Source: Liquidambar formosana (lineage: Eukaryota; Streptophyta; Magnoliopsida; Saxifragales; Altingiaceae). From it: a stretch of DNA of 64,000 nucleotides. The position numbers and the translations under genes are program-made. Numbering within the stretch: the first letter of the stretch is position 1; every line of letters starts with the position of its first letter. The notes beneath the pieces are model-generated. The model saw nothing but the letters and a program-made list of their open reading frames with translations. It had not been told where the DNA came from and made no database searches. Shown piece by piece: positions 21,384 through 32,923 of the stretch. The DNA is taken from positions 18,065,046 to 18,129,045 of the forward strand of contig CM077824.1 in assembly GCA_039720395.1 (NCBI GenBank), given 5' to 3'.

Positions 21384-23185
21384 ATATTTGACATTGCCTT
21401 TCCATAAACCTTGCTTTAGCATTTCTTTGGATCTTGAAATTTTTGGAAAAGAAGAAGGTAAAGCTTAAAATTACGTTGAAAATAAGTTAATTTCCAAATA
21501 AATATATTTTGACATTTTCTTTTCTACCCTTCACCTTCCACCTTCCTTTTATTATTGCTCCTATAATCATTGCCAAATGAGGGGTAACCCAAGCTTTTGA
21601 GTTAATTTAGATTACAACCCCTTGCAATGCATAGATCACTCGCAAGTCTATGCAATTCGATGGTGAGAGAGTGAAGATACAAACTCAGGATCTTCGGTTC
21701 ATGAATTGTGATCCTTGACCATTTAAATTTGCATTACATTTGCAGATGACTTTTCGGTTATTTTTAGGAAACAAAAACTTTGTTAAAATTAATCTTATAT
21801 TATATTACAAAGAATAATGACTGAAGCCTCACTCCATTTGATGAGAAACCAAAATCACCTCCACTTGATAAGTTGAAGTGTTTGGTTTAAATAACATTCT
21901 CCCAAAACATCCTTAAGAGGTAATTTTTCGTGCCAGCAAACATTCTAGGTTGGAAGTTTCAACCTTTGGAATTGAACATTCCTTTTGATTTAGAAGAGAT
22001 GATGAAGAAATCCAAAGTTGTTCATTATCGGATTCATGGGCTTATAGGTGAGTGCATAAACTCGTACCCTTATCTATTAAGTAGGGTCAATTGCAAATTT
22101 ACTCAAAACCCTTTTACTTTATGTTGACTTGCGCCTTTTTTTCGCCTATCATGGAGGGACTAGCATGTGGGGAGGAGCCCTCACCTATGGTGATATGACC
22201 ATCGAATTCTTCCCAGTACCCAGAGGCAGTGAGTTTATATTGATAGCCTCCGTTAGTACGTTGACCTTTAAACCTTCTCAAGAACAGCCTTAGAAAGAAT
22301 TCAGTTGAAGATCATGATTAGATAGGAGATTATAGAGGAATTTTGGGCCATATATAGTCAATTTGGTTCATCTAATTTTTACCTCTATCATTGGATTTGT
22401 TTATTTGTATTTGTTTTTCCCTTCTTTTTTGAAAAGACATGTTTGGAAAATCCAGTTCGAGGTTGTGTTGATTCTTCAAAAAAGAAAAAAAAAAGGAAGA
22501 AAGAAAAAAAACTCACATATTTACACATACAATAGTATAATTAAATATAAATCTAACTAGCATGAAGCTTGGACCGACATGTTTGTAACATGTTGGTCAA
22601 ATATATTTTTATGATTATATGTTTTCATGTTTAGGTGTCCACCATTGTATGCAAATGTTTTCATATAAAAATATCAAGCCGACCTCCAACCCCCAACCCA
22701 TTATACGCACTCTGGGATCATTATCTACATGATGTGGGAGATAAAGCCTTTCTATATCTGTCTTTTTTTCTCTTTCTTCCTCACTCCTTTTCAAATATTT
22801 CTCTATAATTTTTCTATTTGGTAAGTCAAACTTTAGTACGTTGTCTATATTTAGAGAAGTATACAGGAAAGCCATCTAGGTGGGTCTCCCCCACCCCCCC
22901 CCCCCCCAAAAAAAAAAAAAGAGAGAGAAAGAGAATGTAGAAAAGTCAATTTAAAATTGGTTCAAAAACCTCTTTAAATCAAGTTTCATCCACCAACTTT
23001 TTTAGTTTCCAAAACCTCTTTAAATCTAATTTGTAATGTTCCAAAATAACATAAACAAAACGCAAAAAAAGAAAAAAAAAAGAAAAAAAAAAGAAAGGAA
23101 AAGTCTACCTGTTCTGAATTTGGGAACTCAGTTCCCGAATTCATGTTAGTTGTAATTAGAGAGCAAAGTTATTACAGGAAGAACC
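21384..23185. other. AT-rich region between MITE and EPRV B
   Basis: Contains an uncharacterised open stretch at 21930-22127 with no recognised domain, purine-rich runs near 22480-22510, and a C-run followed by an A-run at 22893-22921. No other feature supported. EPRV B starts at about 23186. Confidence 0.45.
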
Positions 23186-23470
23186 AATCTTGGAGCTCGA
23201 GAAGAAAGAAAAGAATGGAGACGAAGAGGACGATACTTTAAGAGAAATAAATCAATGAGGAGAAAAATTCCAAATTATAGGAAAGAAAAGATTGATAGAA
23301 AATCTAAAATAGAATGTTGGACATGTAGAGAGAAAAACCACATAGCCCCTAACTATCCAAAAAAGAATAAAGAAAGAAGAAGAGTAAATGCAATTAATGC
23401 AATTCTCGAAGAAGTAGGTAAAAGAGACTTGGACATATTAAACGAGACTGAAGAAGAAGAATTTTTAGAT
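23186..23470 (+). pseudogene. EPRV B: coat basic tail and zinc knuckle
   Basis: The open stretch from 23255 includes a K/R-rich segment and the knuckle CWTCREKNHIAPNY. This has C-x2-C-x4-H spacing, but Tyr (codon TAT) stands where the last Cys of CX2CX4HX4C is expected. It is followed by an acidic EEEEFLD segment that is interrupted at 23470 by a solo LTR. Confidence 0.75.
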
Positions 23471-24766
23471 TGTTAGACCTAAGGTTTTCAACCAAGGGCA
23501 TATCCGAGATTTTGATGATAACAAAAGATTGATGTTAGTTCTAATGGTTTAATTGTCAAGAACATGAATAAAGCTAGGTAATCAAGCTCAAATCAATTCG
23601 AGCATAAGCTTAAGGATCAAGTGACTCAAGTGCATGCACTTAATAGCACAACCAAGCCACAAAACTTGAGGCTTGTGTTCAAAACATCAAAGACAATCAA
23701 GCATGATGCAATAACAGCATAAAAAGCTAGCAATGGACCTATAAGAACCTCAAGCCATGCAATCATCGTCAATGAAGATTCATTTAGGCTGCAAGTGAGG
23801 TTTTAGGTTTCAAATGTACATAATTGCTCATGACTATGCTCTATGGACCTAAATAGACCCTAGGACTCTTAATTGAACTATATTTATCATTAACTAGAGG
23901 CCTAAGTTGATGCATAGTGGACCAAATGTTGAAAATACATGAATAGTGGATTGAACCTTAAAAATTCAAGGTTTAGTCGACTACATCAAGAGATTTAAGC
24001 CATAATTGACTACTGATATTTGTAGTCGACTATATGATCCCATATAGTCAACTAAATCATGAGAATTTGCCCAGAATTGGCTACTGACATTTGTAGTCAA
24101 CTACATGAAGCCTTATAGTCTACTAGAACACTCAAATAGGCTATAACGGCTAGTTTTTTGAAAACCCAATGGTGCATTTATTGCCACCAAACGGCTCTTT
24201 CTTGGCATTTAATGCTTACAACGGCTATATTAGGCCAAATGGGTATATATACAAGCATTTAAACTCATTTATGATCATCCATACAAGAACAATCAATTTT
24301 CATCTTTAGTGAAAGAGCTTTCAAGCCCTAATTCTTAAAGAGCATTTAATTAAGCAATTATTAGAAGCGTGTTGAGCATTCAAGTATTGTATTTACTTCA
24401 AGAGAGATTGTTTACAACAAAACAACTTCAATTTCAAGTGTTGTAAGGGTTGTGTGAACCCTATGAGACAAGAGAGTTTTGTCTTGAAGAGAGTTTCTCT
24501 TTGTAAAAGGTTTGATCTCCACCTTTGAAGGAGATTGTCATAGTGGATTGTGGAATCGTCAAGCGGAGCTCTTGAGGCGAAAACGTAGGCAGGAGGGCCG
24601 AACCTCATTAAAATCTTGTGTTTGCATTCTCTAACTCATTCTCATTATTGCTTATTGTTAAATTTTCTCTTGTTTGCAATAATCCGATCTTTTAGTTTGT
24701 CATTATTGTTTTAATTGGCTATAAACCCTATTCACCCCCCTCTAAAGTTTTACACTTGGGATAACA
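23471..24766 (-). mobile_element. Solo LTR in EPRV B, Copia-like
   Basis: The segment begins TGTTAGACCT and ends GGGATAACA, flanked by TAGAT on both sides (23466-23470 and 24767-24771); removing it rejoins the viral frame exactly as in copy A. The minus-strand start carries the AGAGGGGGGTGAATAGGG motif, which resembles the 5' end of the LTR at 7696-8776, so it probably reads on the minus strand. No internal domain or second LTR is present. Confidence 0.85.
23974..24125. repeat. TAGTCGACTA palindrome pairs at 71-bp period
   Basis: TAGTCGACTA starts at 23974 and 24023, TAGTCAACTA at 24045 and 24094, and TAGTCTACTA at 24116. Steps are 49, 22, 49 and 22 bp, so pairs recur every 71 bp. The linker also shows a repeated ACTACTGATATTTG-like phrase, so the units are diverged tandem repeats. 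Confidence 0.9.
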
Positions 24767-24771
24767 TAGAT

Positions 24772-25383
24772 AACAATTCAATTATTAGTATTGAAAATAC
24801 AGAAACTTGGAAAGAAGAAATAACTAAAAGACTAGAAGAGTTAGAAATATCTGAAGATGAAATAGAAAAAGATATTCCTAAGCAAGAAAATTTAGAAGAA
24901 TTTGAAATTTATGATAATATAATATTAATGTTTAGAGGAGAAACTCTTGCAAAAGTATTGCAAGAAGAAATGCAACATAAAGACCTTGAAGGAGAAGAAT
25001 TCACTTGTAGACCAGGAAAATGGAAAGTAGAAAATGAATTCATCTTTCAAGATGTAGAAACAGATAGACAACCATTATTTCTAAAGATTAATAAGCATAA
25101 ATGTCAGTTTGACATGAAAACATCTAAGAGCAATTTAATCTCTAAATATTGTGGATATGGAACAAAAGATAAACAATTTCTAGTCTGCTTTGATTGTCCA
25201 TTACACTATCACGAAGAATGTTTCCTCATTATGATAGAAAAGATTAGAGGATATAGTGATAGACAAAAAGTAGAAGAAAAACTTAAAGACTTTTATGAAG
25301 AAGTAGAATACGCTAAAAGTCAAAGACAAGACGAAGAACTTATACAAGAAGAAATAAGACAGTTAGAAAAAGGAAAAAAATAA
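24772..25383 (+). pseudogene. EPRV B: acidic region and second Cys/His-rich motif
   Basis: Continues the viral frame after the solo LTR. It has the same Cys/His cluster as copy A (HKC, YCGYG, CFDCP, HYHEEC) and an E/K-rich linker, ending at a TAA at about 25381. The region is open except for this end and has one unit of the block that is duplicated in copy A. Confidence 0.7.
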
Positions 25384-25913
25384 GATAGGAGAAAAATCAG
25401 AAGAATCTAGTGATGAAGAAAATTACATAAAAAGATTCTAACAGCATATACAGACATGGGAAGTACCGAATCAATGGTTAGGAAAGGAGTATTTCTAGGA
25501 AATTTCATCAAAAAAGCATGCAGACCAATCAAAGGAATTATAGCAGACGAAACAACCATGAGTTTTGATCAGGTAACTATTCCTATCAAAATCCGATTTA
25601 GAGAAAAAATCATTAGACATCAATTTTAATTAGCAAAGGATAATGCTTTAAGTAGTGATATACTATTAGGAAATGAATTTTTTTTGAAATATGAGCCAAT
25701 ATTTCTATGCACATCAGAAATAAAAATCTCAATAGACCAAGAATTAGATACTTCTTTAATAATTATAAGTGAAACTGAAGTCATTAAAATAGAGATCACA
25801 AAAGAAATACAACATTTATACCCTCAAAATCAGAGTCCAAGCAATAAGCATGGCGAGGATATAGAAGATGTAGAAATAGGATTAGACAATTACAAAATTT
25901 CACTAGAATAAGA
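25384..25913 (+). pseudogene. EPRV B: aspartic protease remnant with internal deletion
   Basis: About 110 bases present in copy A (11264-11375) are missing at 25424. The active-site place reads D-M-G (25453-25461), different from the D-T-R of copy A. The LLGNEFF segment follows. A TAA at about 25628 and a TAA at 25909 interrupt the frame. Confidence 0.6.
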
Positions 25914-27440
25914 AATAGAACCTTTAAAGAAAAAAAACACTTGCCTAGATGGAAGATGTTATAAACAAATAAATAAAATTCAAAATGAAATAAATGAAAA
26001 CTTTATTCTCCAAAAACAAGTGCTAAAAGACGAAAAAAGAAGAGCAAAACATAACAAACTACAAGAGATTAAGAACTTAATAAAACCTGCTTTAGGAACA
26101 GACCTAATAGTAGCATGGGAAAAGGATAAAACAGAATGTGTTATCATACCCTTACACCCAGATAGAATTATTAATGGCAAACTGATAGCCTACAGTCCTA
26201 GTGATAGACAAGAGTTTGTTAGGCAAACGGTTGAATTACTTGCACTCAAACTAATAAGACCAAGTATTAGTCCCATAATAGTCTTGCATTTTTTGTAGAA
26301 AATCATGCAGAAATTCTTAGAGAAAAGAAAAGGACGGTCATGGACTACAGAAAATTAAATAAGAATTGTCAATTCAACTCCTATAAGATTCCAAACAAAG
26401 ACATGTTAAAAAAATGTTATAAAAGGAAAAAATTGGTTTTCAAAGTTTAACTATAAGTCAAGCTTTTTGGCAAATCAAAATGAACCAAGACAGTATCTCA
26501 TGGATAGCATTTTCAACCCCTCAAGGTAAGTATGAATGGTTAGTTATGCCATTTGGATATAAAAATGCTCCACAAGTATTTCAAAGACGAATGGATGATA
26601 TATTTAGAGTTTACTCAAAATATTGTTTAGTATATATAGATGATGTCCTTGTAGCAAGTAAGACCGAAGACGAACATTATAATCATTGTAGAAGTATAAT
26701 GAAAGAATTTATTAAACATGGGTTAATTATTAGTGAAAGCAAGATGGTTCTTAGACAAAATGAAATTGATTTTCTCGGTTTACACATCAAAGCAGGAAAA
26801 ATTAAGCTTCAAGACCATATTACGAGAAAATTAATAGATTTCTCAGAAGATATTAAGAATAGAAAAGAATTACAAAACTTTTTAGGAATACTCAATTGTG
26901 GTGCTAATTTTTTAAGAGGAATAGCAAACAAGAGAGCTAGTTTAACAACAAAATTAAAAGGAAAAGAAATCAAGAATCCTTTTAAATGGACAGACTATGA
27001 TAAGAAAGTAATTAGAGAAACAAAAGAAGAAGTAAAGAAAATCCCTCCTTTGGACTTGCCAAATGCTGAAGACTACTTTAAAATGGAGACAAATGCGTCA
27101 CAACATCAATGGGGTGTTGTTTATTATGCAATTTGTGCCAAGACACAAAATCGAAAGTTATGCAGATATAGATCTGGAACTCTTATCTTAGCTAAGACTA
27201 ATTATATTACCCATGAGCGAGAGGTTTTAGCAGTTATCCGATGAATAGAAAGATATGTCATCTTTCTAAAACCAAAGACTTTTACAATTATAACAGATTC
27301 ATCATATGTTAAGAATTTTAAAATTTTAGACTATTCAAAGACAAGATCTCAATGACTAACTAGATGGCAAATCAATTTAAATGAATTTAGTTTTATAGTT
27401 TAGCACAAAAAAGGAAAAGAAAATGTTGCTTCACTAATTC
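25914..27440 (+). pseudogene. EPRV B: reverse transcriptase and RNase H
   Basis: The frame is broken at about 26298 and 26440, then open 26480-27241. Visible are WLVMPFGYKNAPQVFQRR, the catalytic YIDDVLVA (26633-26644), FLGLHI and the RNase H start. The first RNase H catalytic Asp is replaced by Asn (ETNASQ, codon 27092-27094). A TGA at 27242 ends the frame, another TGA lies at 27353, and the RNase H tail carries a deletion near 27430 relative to copy A. Confidence 0.9.
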
Positions 27441-27639
27441 ATCTTGTTTTTATGTTGAGAACATAAATGAAGAAAAAGACCATTCGCGACAAAGAACGTG
27501 GATTCAATAAACCTAGCTTCATAGCTAGCACTTCCCATGGTTTTAGGAGTTCAAATGCTGAAATAAGTGAAGACGAAGACCAATTCAAACAAAGAATACC
27601 CATACTCTAGGAAAAGACCAGCAAGACGTAATATGACTC

Positions 27640-28840
27640 AAAATCATAATCAGAGGATTATTTTATCCACGATTTGATAGACGAAAACATTTTCCAAACC
27701 TTGAAAATTGGAGACAAGAGTTTACAGATAAAGAGCTTATGATAGGAGACGCGTTATGGTGGTTTCACGCCAATGCATTACATGTCTCGTTTAGACAGAC
27801 TTTAGTTTCAGCTCTTCGATATATGCGAAATGTTAGACTTGGAAAAGAAGGAGAAGGTAACCTTCAAGACCTTAAAGATGACTATAGCATAGCTAGTAGA
27901 CACTCTGATGAATATTTTAAGAGATCTAAAGCGAAATTCATCAAAGATTCAAAAAGATTTCCTACTATTTCTCATGCTGAAGTAGCTCAAACAAGAGACT
28001 TAGACTACAGAGCTTCAAAAAAGAAGTACTGCAAAATTAACTACCTTATTAAGTATAAGATAACAATATTTCATAAACTAGGTCCTATTACATCAATTCA
28101 GCAAGAAGAAATTCGTGATATTAAAAGTTATCTTAATTGTTTCTCTCAAGACAACATGCCAGAAGGTATACTCCCTATAAGAGGTGTCTGTCCAGAGTGG
28201 CCGATGGGGATGTTTATTGTGAAGATGGAAATAAAGATGTTAAAAGATTTCTATTTGAAAATGGATTAATTGCTTTAATTAAAGTTAATACATCCATAGC
28301 AGAAGTAGATTTTCTTGAAGACGAAGTACTTAGTCAACTAATGGTGATGGAAAACGATACTCCATTTTATATCGAAGTATTTTCTTTAGGAAAGGTGCAT
28401 TAGGAGATAATCAGATTTCGAGTTTTCACTTACTCAGGATCTCAACAAACGATATTGATCTAGATTTCAAAAATGATTATAAACCAAGGGTTATATCTGA
28501 TAATGACTTAATTAGACAAAGGATAGAGATGATAGACCAAATTACAGAAACATTACAAAAAAGACCAACCTACTGGTACTCTACTTACCAAAGCAATAAT
28601 TATCTCGTGCTGTTCTCAAATCCTTATAGAAGAGACATAGAGATAGAAAAGTATGAAAAGAATCAACAGACCCCGATAGACCTACTAGTGGGACTCCCCG
28701 AGGTAGCATGCCTAGCACTAAAGACAAAAGGAATTAGAAAAAGAGTAATTAAAATTAGTGATATGCAAGAAAAGACAAAAGAAAAAGAATATGCTTCAAA
28801 GAAGAATCTGCTTTCTAAAAAGCAAGATAATAATTTGTAG
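27640..28840 (+). pseudogene. EPRV B: post-RT ORF of unknown function
   Basis: The counterpart of A 13640-14784 is better kept here. One open part (27739-28269) reads GDALWWFHANALHVSFRQTL and continues with K-rich helical sequence. After a frame change, further open parts cover 28137-28403 and 28529-28840. The C-terminus is basic (KKNLLSKKQDNN). No known domain was recognised. The frame changes at about 28200 and the TAG at about 28401 inactivate it. Confidence 0.5.
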
Positions 28841-28966
28841 ACTCCATGTTAAGAAAATGGAGAGAAGCACTTGAAGAATTCAGACCAAAGGACACCATCC
28901 AACTCATCGAAGGACGATGGAGAATCTCAAGAAGATAAGGATACCAGGCATCCGATGCTGAAAGAC

Positions 28967-28978
28967 CTCTATAAAAGG
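28967..28978 (+). promoter_or_regulatory. EPRV B: probable promoter TATA box
   Basis: CTCTATAAAAGG is identical to the box in copy A and lies in the same position, directly after the post-RT ORF. Confidence 0.65.
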
Positions 28979-29039
28979 ATAAGAAGAAGGGAGCCGGCAA
29001 GAGTGATCCAGTTCCAGCTTTGTGTAAGCATTAGAGACT

Positions 29040-29539
29040 TAGTTCTTTCCTGTATTGAACCACTTCTTTATTCCTAGTCTAGTATTGTAATCTTTGAGTG
29101 TAGTAGTGTATGCTAGTTTAGTTATGTTGTTCTAAGCCTACTCCAATCCCTACATGAGTAAGCTATGTCATATGTATGTATGTATCTAAGTTCTTTCGAC
29201 GAAATGAAGTTTGTTTCATCCAGCCAACGTTTCTATCAATATGTTCTATTGCCTTTTGCATTTAGACCATATACTCTACTCTAGCCGTAGTGACCCGTTG
29301 ATAGCCTTTGTCTAAGTTACTGGTTTAGCCTATCAGTCGTGTTCAGGCATTAAGGTGTTAAAGCCCATTAGACTCTTAAAAGCAAGTCGGTGAGGCAAAG
29401 ACAACTCCACAAAAGGGATTAGATGTGATTATAGGCAAAGATAACAATAAGAAAGAGAAGAAGAGAAAAAAAAAGCGGAAGGTGCAGTGGACCATACCCA
29501 CTCAATGAAGGTAAACTTTTACTTACTTATGGTTGATAT
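29040..29539 (+). other. EPRV B: noncoding leader
   Basis: Matches the leader of copy A with scattered substitutions. The primer-site-like motif at 29415 is weaker than in A. No ORF of note. Confidence 0.6.
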
Positions 29540-29955
29540 ATGCTGAAAATAAGGGACGCTTTAATTTATAGTAACTTTTAGGCTTGTGAAAATCTGAATT
29601 ATCTACTTCCAATAGAGTTAATAGTTTAAAAGAAATTGTAATAGAAGTGTTAGAAAAAGGAGATAAGTATGATTATTGTCCATACTTTAAGAAGGAACTC
29701 TTATACCTTAAAAAGACTTACTCTAAACTTAGACAATATCCCACACTAGAAGTTTATACTAAGCTTCATTGTAAAGGATCTATCTTAATAGACCGTTAGA
29801 GAAATCTTAGAGTTAACTGCCAATTAGCTATAGAAGTAGCAGAGACCCTTTTAGAAAGCATGGAAAAAAGACTCATAAAGTATATAAAAGAATATCAGAT
29901 TTCTATAGACAATATCACTTCAGAAGAAGTAACTAAGATAATTAAAGACCAGTAG
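29540..29955 (+). pseudogene. EPRV B: small ORF 1, with stops
   Basis: Counterpart of A 15524-15943. It starts with ATG at 29540 but has early frame damage and a TAG (Trp codon TGG in A, G to A here) at about 29797. The remaining sequence keeps the KKTYSKLRQYP segment. Confidence 0.6.
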
Positions 29956-30517
29956 TTTAAATATACAAGTGGAATTTGCAAGAGAAAATATTTAAATTAA
30001 TAAGACCATATCTTAAGATTATCAATAAAAGACTTATAGAATAGAAATTACCAATATATTCTAGTGTATATGTTACTTAGCTTATGAACATACTGCCAGA
30101 ATACAATCATTACGAAGAAAGCGGATTCGACCCTGACATCTCTAGATATAGCAAGATACCTAGCTTTGATGTAGACAACATATCATATTTACTCAAACTT
30201 AGAGGAACTTATAACTATCTTACATCCATTTTAGTGTGGATAAAACAGATAAGACAATGGAAGCTATCTAATATAGCTGAAGATTATCCAAAGACCAGAG
30301 AAGCAGTAAATAGACTACATTTTAGTCTAGGAAGAGTAGAAAGACTAATTAGATTTATAAAAAAGAAAAGAATTTGCTTAACTTATCAAAGATTTAAAGA
30401 AATCTCAAATTTTAGTATTAATCAAGCTATAGACGACTTATTCCGTAAGAAGATATGGATTTTATCAACCCTTTCTGACCTAGCAGACGAAGAATTAGAT
30501 TCAATAAGAGATGTATT

Positions 30518-32782
30518 TGTAACGACTTGAAATGGGGCCATTAATTAAGTAGTAAGAAAACCATTTTTAGAGCAAAGTTTGGTGGATGTTTAATAGAAAT
30601 AATCATTTTGAAAATATTTTTAGAAAATTCAGCATGGTCCTGCCTATAAATAGGACATACCAAGTTATCGACTAGTTATAAAACCTGTAGAAAACACATT
30701 TATAAGCTTTTCCAGCCATCCACACAATATTTAAAAAATAAAGAAATCTACGGGCTATATCGTAGTCACATGGGTCTCATTCCAATATGCATCCACTACT
30801 CAAATAATTATTACAGGCCATGAAATTAAATTAATACATGCCTAGGCTCACAGCCTATCTCCAATATTCTTTATATGAATGCAAGCATGCTGATGTGCTC
30901 CCAAAACCCAGGTCAACTTAGTTTTGAAAATATAACCTGTAAAAAAACTATGGGGGTATGAGCTACATGCTCAGTAGGAAAACATTTCTCAAATTAACCC
31001 AAGGCCTTATAAGCCCGTATCATTCTTTCCAATTACCATATCAAGGCCTTATAAGCCAATACTCATCAACTGCCATATCCAGCAATCCATAACATCAGTC
31101 TTTCAAACTAATAAATCCTCCCCAGGTCATGCAAGGCCCTCGCGCGCGGAAAATAAGGGGAAACACTATGGATCCTAATTGGTCCAGAAAGTAACCCCAT
31201 CATGAGGAAATACTATGATCCTACTTGGACCAGAAAATAACCTCATATTCGGGCACGTAGCCCAAGACTAAAGGATAGGAAAATACGGTAAGACGTCCCG
31301 TTCCTTTGGGACCGTAGTAATCCTGTCTCCAGTAGCCCTCATCACCATATCATCATCACTTTTCTTTTCATTTATTAATTCCATAACTCTCACATAATCC
31401 AGAAAATTATATATAAATTCTCCAAAAACCACATAATAGGTTTGTTCTTAGAAAACCATTTGAAATAACTCCATAATTCCCATATAAACCAGAAAATTTT
31501 ATATATAAATTTTCCAAGAAAACCACATAACAGGTGGGTTCATAAAAATCACAATAAATAATCCCCCATAAATCATTTTCAAATGAATGATTTCAAAAAC
31601 AACATTTTTATAACAAAAATGATATGAATCAAACCCTAGGTTTCCCACAATTTGTAAAACCTAGCAAATATATACCCCATGCATGATATTTATGCAAAAA
31701 CTACCAAATACATGTAAATCTACATGATTTATACCCAAACCCCCATGCAACAAGGGTTTAAAATGAGAAAATGTCCCCTACCTCAAAAATGAGTGATGCA
31801 AATGCCAAACCATCCTTACACGCACGTAGATCGGGCCAAACTATGATGAATCTGAGCTTGTTGGCGTCGGATCGGGGTTGCCATGCTCCAGCAAGCTACC
31901 CACGACCTTCCCGTCACTCTCCCTCTCTTGGCTGGAAGAATGAAGAGAAATTCGTGGGTTAAGGGTTTATATAGAAAAGGAGGGCAAAAAGGTCATTTTA
32001 CCCCTTTAATTAAACTGTCCGCCGACACTTTCAGACGGCTAAAAAATATTTTCAGCCGGCTGAAAGTGCCCAACATAAAACATTCCTCTCTGGAATTTTC
32101 AGTCGGCTGACATGAACTTTCAACCGGCTGAAAATGGTCTTTCAGACAGCTAAAACATGTTTCAGCTGTCTGAAATACACAGATAGCTGAAAATAGACAG
32201 TCAGTCAGGCAACTCTCCATCAACACAGACATCAACCTTATTTTCATCCAAAACATTTAAGTAATCTTCTTCATTCTTTTACTTTAAGTTATTTAATGAA
32301 AATAAATAAATAACCCCCTATTTGAATCCAAATAAAATATCAGAAAAATCAAACTCCAAGTATATCAAAATCTCATTTCCAAGTTTTATTACAAAATCTG
32401 TCGCCCGACAGATTTTCCTAAAACAAACATATGAGAAACCCAATCTAAACACGCTAATAAAATCCCATAAAATCATATAAGTCTTATAATATTATAAACT
32501 TCTATTACCGCAAAAAATTATCTTTAAAAACAAAGATTTACGAAAATTCATTTTTCTCCCACACTTAGCCAAATTTCAGCAGCTTAACCCGAAACTGCAA
32601 ATAAGGCCCAACACTCACTTAAGATACTCAATTCATCAAAATAAGCATCAAAACACATATAATATCATATTATCATACAAATGGATTACCCTTACATTAG
32701 GTTATCCAACAAATCAAGGGATTAACTATGCTAATCATATAGTAAGCCGTATTAATCCCTGTTGAGAAAACAGGTCCTCACA
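30518..32782 (-). mobile_element. Gypsy-type solo LTR, inverted copy
   Basis: Reads on the minus strand from TGTGAGGACCTG (at 32782) to CGTTACA (at 30518), the same ends as the LTR at 6674-10201. Target duplication GTATT lies at 30513-30517 and 32783-32787. It lacks the nested LTR present in the other copy. No internal region is present. Confidence 0.9.
32029..32190. repeat. Near-palindrome array in the inverted Gypsy-type LTR
   Basis: Near-palindromes including TTCAGCCGGCTGAA (perfect, 32051), TTCAACCGGCTGAA and TTCAGCTGTCTGAA begin at about 32030, 32051, 32099, 32119, 32141, 32161 and 32180. Steps are about 21, 48, 20, 22, 20 and 19, the mirror image of the array in the other copy. Confidence 0.85.
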
Positions 32783-32923
32783 GTATTAATCTTACATCCA
32801 ATTCAAGAATTTCATCAATATATTAACCAACATACTAGTATTAATAGACTTTTAATTGAAATATATGATTTTCCTAGGAAGCCTTTAAGCCTGCAACAAA
32901 TTATAAATTTCAGTTAATAATAT

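Larger units (their letters stand above)
30084..32917 (+). pseudogene. EPRV B: small ORF 2, split by a solo LTR
   Basis: ATG at 30084 opens a frame that runs to the LTR insertion at 30517 and resumes at 32788 up to TAA at about 32915. Without the insertion the frame is open, unlike copy A. Segments: GTYNYLTSILVWIKQIR, RFIKKKRICLTYQ, DEELDSIRD and RKPLSLQQII, the same order as in small ORF 3. The function is unknown. Confidence 0.65.
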
